DNA of 10,777 nucleotides, taken from Rhypophila decipiens. Lineage: Eukaryota; Ascomycota; Sordariomycetes; Sordariales; Naviculisporaceae. The stretch lies in NCBI GenBank assembly GCA_033297075.1, contig MU858437.1:1-10777 (forward strand), written 5' to 3'. This document shows positions 7,272-10,777 of the stretch, one piece after another (within the stretch, counting starts at the first letter, position 1; each line of letters begins with the position of its first letter). A program made the translations under genes and the position numbers. The notes beneath the pieces are model-generated. The model worked only from the letters and a program-made list of their open reading frames with translations, ran no database searches and was not told the DNA's origin.

Positions 7272-8701
7272 TCACCCGTCTGTACTATCATCTGTGTTTC
7301 CACCATGTAATAGCTCCTTTTCTTCATCAGGGAGCCTGATGTCGACACCCAGGGGGAGACGATATACCACCGCCTTTAGATTTCCTACAACATAATTATT
7401 GGTCAGCAATTGCATAATGTTTCATAGCAGCTCACAAACCACTTGCACTTGCCTTGAATAATCATCACAAAGTCAACAGCTGTCGGCACCCAGGTGGCCA
7501 AAGCCATGACCTGGCCGAAGCCCCATTTGCTCTCCTCCAGCAACGGTCCCGCCACCTCGGCCGTCATCTCTCTTTTGAGCGCAAAGCTTACCAGGCAGAT
7601 GATCATGAGGACAAACATGGCAGTACTCCAGGCTACGGCGACCGCGATCCTCCAACGGCGGCGCCAGATGTTATCGCGGTTCGACACCCACCGCGACTTC
7701 TTTGGCAGTCTGCTCTTGGACCAACGGGTCCGAGCGAGATACCAGATGCCTTTCCACAGATAGGTGCAGCTGAAGGACAGACCGCAGACCTGCAGGCCCA
7801 ATGGCGCTCAACTGCTCATGGACTGGGCCGTTTGGCGCATCTCGGATCTCGCAGCGTACACCCTCAGACAGCTGTTTTCGAACGGGGTCTCTCCGAACTT
7901 GACGGGGATTAGCGTCACGATCGAGATGAGGATGAAGGCTACGGTGGCTGCCCATATGCCAACCCAATGGGCGGTCGGATGGCGGCACATGGGGGCGTAC
8001 AATGGCCATGTGGATGCGATCATGGCCCAGGATATCAACGCCGACAGCAAGGTGAATTCTAGGTTGTAGGGCGACGAGTCTTGTTTTATCGACACCACGG
8101 CGGCGATGGTCACGGACATGTTGAAGAGGAACGCCGAGTCCCAGAAGACGCCGAAGCTGGTGCGGATGGCCTGCTGGAAACTGTTTTGGGCTTTGTCGTC
8201 CTTGCTTTTGTAAAAAAGTCGGAGTAACCGCTCAGACACAATCGCCAGCGCAAAGAGACTGCTAAACCCAACGCCCATGACCAAGGAGGTAAAGGCGCCG
8301 ACCCCAGCCAGATCCGGGTTTCCCTGCCAGGCTAGACTTCGACAGTACTCGGGAGAACAGACCTCCCCGATCTCTTTGACGGCATCGTGAAACTCGGTGC
8401 TGGTGGTGTTCAGATTGTCGATCCAATCGACGATGACGCCAGCGGACACCTTTCGGAAAGGATCTTCCTTGACAGAGCGCAGAACGCCGATAAATACATC
8501 ATATGGAAACGGGGCGTTGGTCGCCGACGCGCTATACACGGCGCGGAGGGAGTGGTCCGTGAAATACTGAGTCCGCCCGCTGGGCTTGGCTTGAAGGGCA
8601 GGGTAAATTTTGGCGGCGCCTTCGCAATCGTCGGTGAAGTAGACTTTCCCAAGCGTAACCGTGACGTTTGCAAGGAGTGTGGAGGTTAAGTTGGTCGCCA
8701 T
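7272..8701 (-). CDS. multi-helix membrane protein of unknown function, frame interrupted by an in-frame TGA
   Basis: The model has exons 8701-7862, 7789-7453 and 7384-7272 (429 residues). Residues 1-130 include C26, C115 and C120 (EVCSPEYC). Four helices follow near 131-157, 183-204, 213-238 and 246-267, then about three more in the second exon, giving about seven in all. The segment CSPEYCRSLAWQGNPDLAGVG has the look of a fungal membrane-protein family of unknown role; that is recognition, not a search. An in-frame TGA lies at 7810-7808 with the same frame open on both sides. It is removed if 7861-7790 is a 72-nt intron, but the GTGTAC donor is weak, so the TGA may instead be a nonsense mutation leaving a 297-residue, four-helix product. 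The last intron (7452-7385) is GC-AG, with a perfect AAG/GCAAGT donor, CTGAC branch and TTGTAG acceptor. The splice restores a short polar C-terminus ending at 7272. Confidence 0.7.
7385..7452 (-). other. GC-AG intron (68 nt)
   Basis: Minus-strand donor AAG/GCAAGT, branch-like TTGCTGACC and acceptor GTTGTAG/G. Reading straight through gives a stop within 15 codons. Splicing joins phase-1 exons and adds 37 residues including VVYRLPLGVDIRLPDEEK. GC donors are a known rare class and usually carry this strong flanking consensus. Confidence 0.7.
7808..7810 (-). other. in-frame TGA within the membrane-protein gene
   Basis: The codon string around it reads ATG AGC AGT TGA GCG CCA. The frame is open for 297 codons before it and continues after it in the same frame through three further hydrophobic segments. 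The base after TGA is G and the context is not the TGA-CTA readthrough signal. An intron from 7861 to 7790 would remove it in frame. Confidence 0.9.
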
Positions 8702-8798
8702 GCTGGAGCATCGCGTTCTGCCGACGGCAAGGTTGGTGGTCGTGGCTGCTTTGTCGAGGGTTGCGACGTTGGGAAATTATATGAAGAGTTGGGTTCTA
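8702..8798. promoter_or_regulatory. truncated 5' flank of the membrane-protein gene
   Basis: The 97 bp between the start codon at 8701 and the transposon end hold, on the minus strand, a TATA-like ATATAATTT about 80 bp upstream of the ATG. Anything upstream of this is now separated from the gene by 1.6 kb of transposon. The assignment as a core promoter is inference. Confidence 0.35.
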
Positions 8799-8825
8799 AA
8801 CCTCTGCCGGGGTTTATTTTGTTAG
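8799..8825 (+). repeat. left terminal inverted repeat of the Tc1/mariner element
   Basis: 27 bp, identical to the reverse complement of 10395-10421. It lies downstream of the transposase stop codon and about 97 bp from the start codon of the neighbouring membrane-protein gene. Confidence 0.96.
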
Positions 8826-8967
8826 TTTGGTACAGCCAAGCCAACTATGCCAAATTGGCTTTGCCACGCCAGCCAATAAACAAGGGTCAAAAAGCCGTAA
8901 TTTGCTGGGTTTTCTGTACAACTTACCTCGCCCAAATGGGAAATCTCAACGTCAGTCAATCTCAATA

Positions 8968-10155
8968 TCAATAGTCAATGTATTTTCCTTCTTTCTGAAT
9001 ACATTTGAGAAGTCGGTCAGGCATGCTGTGGGCCAGCCGTAGTAATATATCCCCATCTACTGCATCCCAGGCTTCCTGGATCACTGGGCGCAGCGTTCTC
9101 GAACCCAGGGCTTGTATGTCATAGTTATCTTCCATCCATGCCTTCATCCACGGCCAGAGATTCTCGATAGGCGATAGATCTGGGGAATTGGCGGGGAAAC
9201 GTAACACTGGTATGCCGGCGCGTTGCAGGGCAGTGGTAGTTATCTTTGATCTATGGGACGGAGCATTGTCTTGTTGGAATAGATGTTGTGGATGACTGGC
9301 GAAAACCCCCTGTAAAAGAGGCAGTATAAAGTGGATATATTTGGCCGAGTTAATACCCCCGTATTCTTTTTCCCAGAAAAAGAAAGGACCCTTTTCCCGG
9401 CCAGCAAAAGACCCCCAAAACATCCAAGCATCAGGCTTGGACCTCGCCTTCACAGCAAAATCCGGTATATCCTCAGGGTCCTCGTCGTCAAAGAGGATGG
9501 CGCGTTGTTTCCACATGTAATCTGCTTTAGCCCATGTTTCGTCGGAAAAAAGCACGAATTCCCAGTCGACTGGGCGTGGCCGAAGCTCCAGTTGATGTAT
9601 ACACCAGTCTTTCCGAGCCAACTTTTGTTCCCTCGTCAACGGAATTCGCCGGGGTCGAATGACGGATCTCCCGCCGAGTTCTTGCAGTGCGCGGTTGAGA
9701 GCAACTTCGCCATGGCTGTTGAGTGGCGGTGGCAGGTGGTAAGGCAGTGTGACGATGGGAATATACCTATTCCGACCAGACTGCAACCACTGTTTGAATT
9801 GCTGGCGTTCGGGGGTCTTGATGGCTAGTTTATTGTGGTGTTGACGATGCTTTTGTGGGGTGACTAGGCCGTTGGCAGCGGTCTGGATCTGGCGAGTTGA
9901 AAAGCCAGTATGCTGACGAATTTCCTCGTACGTATGGCCGATGCTGTGCAACGCTTTGACGCGAAGGCGTTCATCTCTCGATAAATCGCCTCTTTTCGGT
10001 CGTTTGATGCGTCTTGACGGCGATGAGGGCGTTGGCGATGAAATTGGTGGTGTTGTTGATGAATTCTGTGGTGTGTTGAGTAAGAAAGTAATTGAAAGAC
10101 GACGACGACGTGGTGTTGTTGGTGGTGGTGGTGCAAGCTCTGAAGTACTGGCCAT
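8968..10155 (-). CDS. Tc1/mariner DDE transposase (DD34E), intact
   Basis: One uninterrupted 395-codon frame; the ATG at 10155 has A at -3. Residues 1-55 are a Pro/Ser/Arg-rich basic leader. Residues 57-96 (LSRDERLRVKALHSIGHTYEE...) form a helix-turn-helix like those that bind the terminal repeats. The catalytic domain shows D205 (LFSDETW), D296 (LFQQDNAPSH) and E331 (NSPDLSPIENLW). There are 34 residues between the second Asp and Glu, which is the DD34E spacing of the Tc1 group in the IS630-Tc1-mariner superfamily. The enzyme would cut out the element and reinsert it at TA. The length is typical for fungal elements of this kind, and no frameshift or stop is present. The protein probably acts in the nucleus, helped by basic RRRR and RRIKRPKR stretches near residues 17 and 48. 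Confidence 0.96.
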   Translation of the reverse strand: MASTSELAPPPPTTPRRRRLSITFLLNTPQNSSTTPPISSPTPSSPSRRIKRPKRGDLSRDERLRVKALHSIGHTYEEIRQHTGFSTRQIQTAANGLVTPQKHRQHHNKLAIKTPERQQFKQWLQSGRNRYIPIVTLPYHLPPPLNSHGEVALNRALQELGGRSVIRPRRIPLTREQKLARKDWCIHQLELRPRPVDWEFVLFSDETWAKADYMWKQRAILFDDEDPEDIPDFAVKARSKPDAWMFWGSFAGREKGPFFFWEKEYGGINSAKYIHFILPLLQGVFASHPQHLFQQDNAPSHRSKITTTALQRAGIPVLRFPANSPDLSPIENLWPWMKAWMEDNYDIQALGSRTLRPVIQEAWDAVDGDILLRLAHSMPDRLLKCIQKEGKYIDY

Positions 10156-10394
10156 AGTTCAGTAATTTAGGGCGTTTTTTTGGTGGTTGAGTACGTCATA
10201 GTAGTAAAGGGTGCTGAAATTTAGGGGGAGAAAACACTGGTTTTTATTCTGTTGTACTTTCACTAACAATTTGTAAGTGGCGTGACATCATGCAAAAAGG
10301 CAGTCAGCTGTTGAATTTAGTGGGGAAAAATTGGATTTTGATAGAAAGTGGTGGAATGGTGGCCCCTGCTCAGACCCCCTGTCAAGTAACCGAT
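10156..10394. other. transposon 5' region upstream of the transposase
   Basis: This noncoding part of the transposon lies between the transposase start and the right terminal repeat. It should hold the transposase promoter on the minus strand. It is A/T-rich with homopolymer runs and has no open frame that I can support. Outside the terminal repeats it shows no clear subterminal inverted-repeat partner on the left side. Confidence 0.6.
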
Positions 10395-10421
10395 CTAACA
10401 AAATAAACCCCGGCAGAGGTT
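10395..10421 (-). repeat. right terminal inverted repeat of the Tc1/mariner element
   Basis: 27 bp, the perfect reverse complement of 8799-8825, followed by the TA duplication at 10422-10423. Confidence 0.96.
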
Positions 10422-10423
10422 TA

Positions 10424-10528
10424 GAGACAACCTCCATTTCGGTCTTTATATGTACACTTCGCAAGATATTAGCGATAAGTTAACCCACAAAACCAACAAT
10501 CGACAGTCTGATCGTAGGGCAACACAGC
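10424..10528 (+). promoter_or_regulatory. 5' flank and core promoter of the esterase gene
   Basis: The 105 bp between the transposon and the ATG at 10529 contain a TATA-like CTTTATATG near 10444-10452, about 80 bp upstream of the ATG. Together with 8702-8798 this appears to be one original ~200-bp divergent promoter region that the transposon has split. Confidence 0.4.
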
Positions 10529-10777
10529 ATGTCCCAGTATATGGAGAAGATGAAGCGGCTCCTCCCGTTACGGAAAGCCGCGGCTGGAGATCAAGATGAG
10601 CCACCCAACCGCTTATCGAGAGAGATATTCCCTTCCGGCATCAGGCCGCTCTGCAGCCCTGATGACAGCGCTATCGAGTATGCACCATCCTATATTTGAA
10701 AAGCGCCAACTAATGTGTCTCGTCCAGCATCGTCTTCGTCCACGGCCTAACAGGCAATCGCGACAATACATGGACCG
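10529..10777 (+). CDS. alpha/beta-hydrolase (SesB-like) serine esterase, N-terminal part; possible NLR
   Basis: The gene runs off the right edge. Exon 1 (10529-10677) has 49 codons plus two bases. A 50-nt intron (10678-10727, GTATGC donor, CTAAT branch, CAG acceptor) leads to exon 2, where the reading frame gives AID-IVFVHGLTGNRDNTWT. The strand-loop IVFVHGLTG is the start of an alpha/beta-hydrolase fold (the HG oxyanion region), and the HGLTGxRxxTWT form is characteristic of fungal SesB-like esterase domains. Those occur alone or as the N-terminal domain of NACHT or NB-ARC proteins with ankyrin, TPR or WD repeats, a group linked to non-self recognition. The nucleophile Ser and any downstream domain are outside the window, so the NLR reading is only a possibility. 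The start ATG has A at -3 and gives a short basic leader. Confidence 0.82.

Larger units (their letters stand above)
8799..10421 (-). mobile_element. complete Tc1/mariner transposon, 1623 bp
   Basis: Perfect 27-bp terminal inverted repeats begin AACCTCTGCCGGGG at 8799-8825 and end as their reverse complement at 10395-10421. A TA target duplication flanks them (8797-8798 and 10422-10423), and the match extends two more bases outward (TC/GA). The element encloses a single uninterrupted transposase gene on the minus strand. Perfect identity of the two ends, an intact ORF and catalytic triad and an intact TA duplication all suggest recent insertion and possible activity. There are no signs of C-to-T decay such as stop codons from repeat-induced point mutation. 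Confidence 0.96.

Noticed and set aside
6734..7348. 204-codon minus-strand frame opposite the Cys-rich protein gene
   Set aside because: It is antisense to a well-supported coding region. Its Val/Leu-rich stretch is the complement of the Ser/Thr-rich stalk.
7671..8009. 112-codon minus-strand frame overlapping the membrane-protein gene in another frame
   Set aside because: It could be reached by a 50-nt intron at 7861-7812, but the product lacks the hydrophobic segments seen in the main frame and ends early.
9331..9828. 165-codon plus-strand frame inside the transposon
   Set aside because: It is antisense to the DDE catalytic domain of the transposase, with no independent support.
8799..10421. 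Repeat-induced point mutation in the transposon
   Set aside because: The transposase has no premature stops and the two terminal repeats are identical, so no decay is visible.
1..10777. tRNA, rRNA or CRISPR features
   Set aside because: I found no A/B-box tRNA arms, no rRNA-like sequence and no spaced repeat array. The tandem repeat at 2801-2850 has no spacers.

Overview
The window is from a filamentous ascomycete (Pezizomycotina, probably Sordariomycetes-like; the class is an inference). The evidence is short 50-75 nt introns with GT...CTAAC/CTGAC...AG signals, G/C-rich third codon positions, a Pth11-type fungal rhodopsin-domain protein, a short secreted tyrosinase, a fungal Tc1/mariner element and the start of a fungal-type serine esterase/NLR gene. 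Genes sit in compact islands separated by repeat-bearing spacers.

Layout. Positions 1-178 hold a possible LINE 3' tail ending in (CCAT)n. A two-exon seven-helix protein of the Pth11-like/fungal rhodopsin superfamily runs on the minus strand (1917 to 630). A 1.4-kb spacer (1918-3302) with a 10-bp tandem repeat, a 16-bp perfect palindrome and recurring CCGTAGCATCG motifs separates it from a divergent three-exon tyrosinase (3303-4693, plus strand). The tyrosinase has a signal peptide, a probable Kex2-processed propeptide, complete CuA and CuB sites and a C-terminal YxY motif. Downstream lies an apparently unclassified 203-bp MITE-like element (5215-5417) with 32-bp terminal inverted repeats and a short target duplication. 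It is followed by a small two-exon Ser/Thr-rich coding remnant or gene (5599-5926).

The right half holds two convergent genes whose stop codons are 3 bp apart. One is a Cys-rich, probably surface-anchored protein of unknown function (6489-7268, plus). The other is a multi-helix membrane protein of unknown function (8701 to 7272, minus) that contains an in-frame TGA, which is either removed by a weak 72-nt intron or is a nonsense mutation. It also contains a convincing GC-AG intron. A structurally complete 1623-bp Tc1/mariner transposon (8799-10421, intact DD34E transposase, perfect 27-bp TIRs, TA duplication) is inserted between this membrane gene and the first two exons of an alpha/beta-hydrolase (SesB-like) gene at 10529. 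Without the transposon, the two divergent start codons would lie only about 200 bp apart.

I see no shared pathway among the genes. The most distinctive observations are the MITE-like element, the transposon that splits a compact divergent promoter, the interrupted membrane-protein frame and the prepro-type short tyrosinase. No clearly new multi-gene system is visible.
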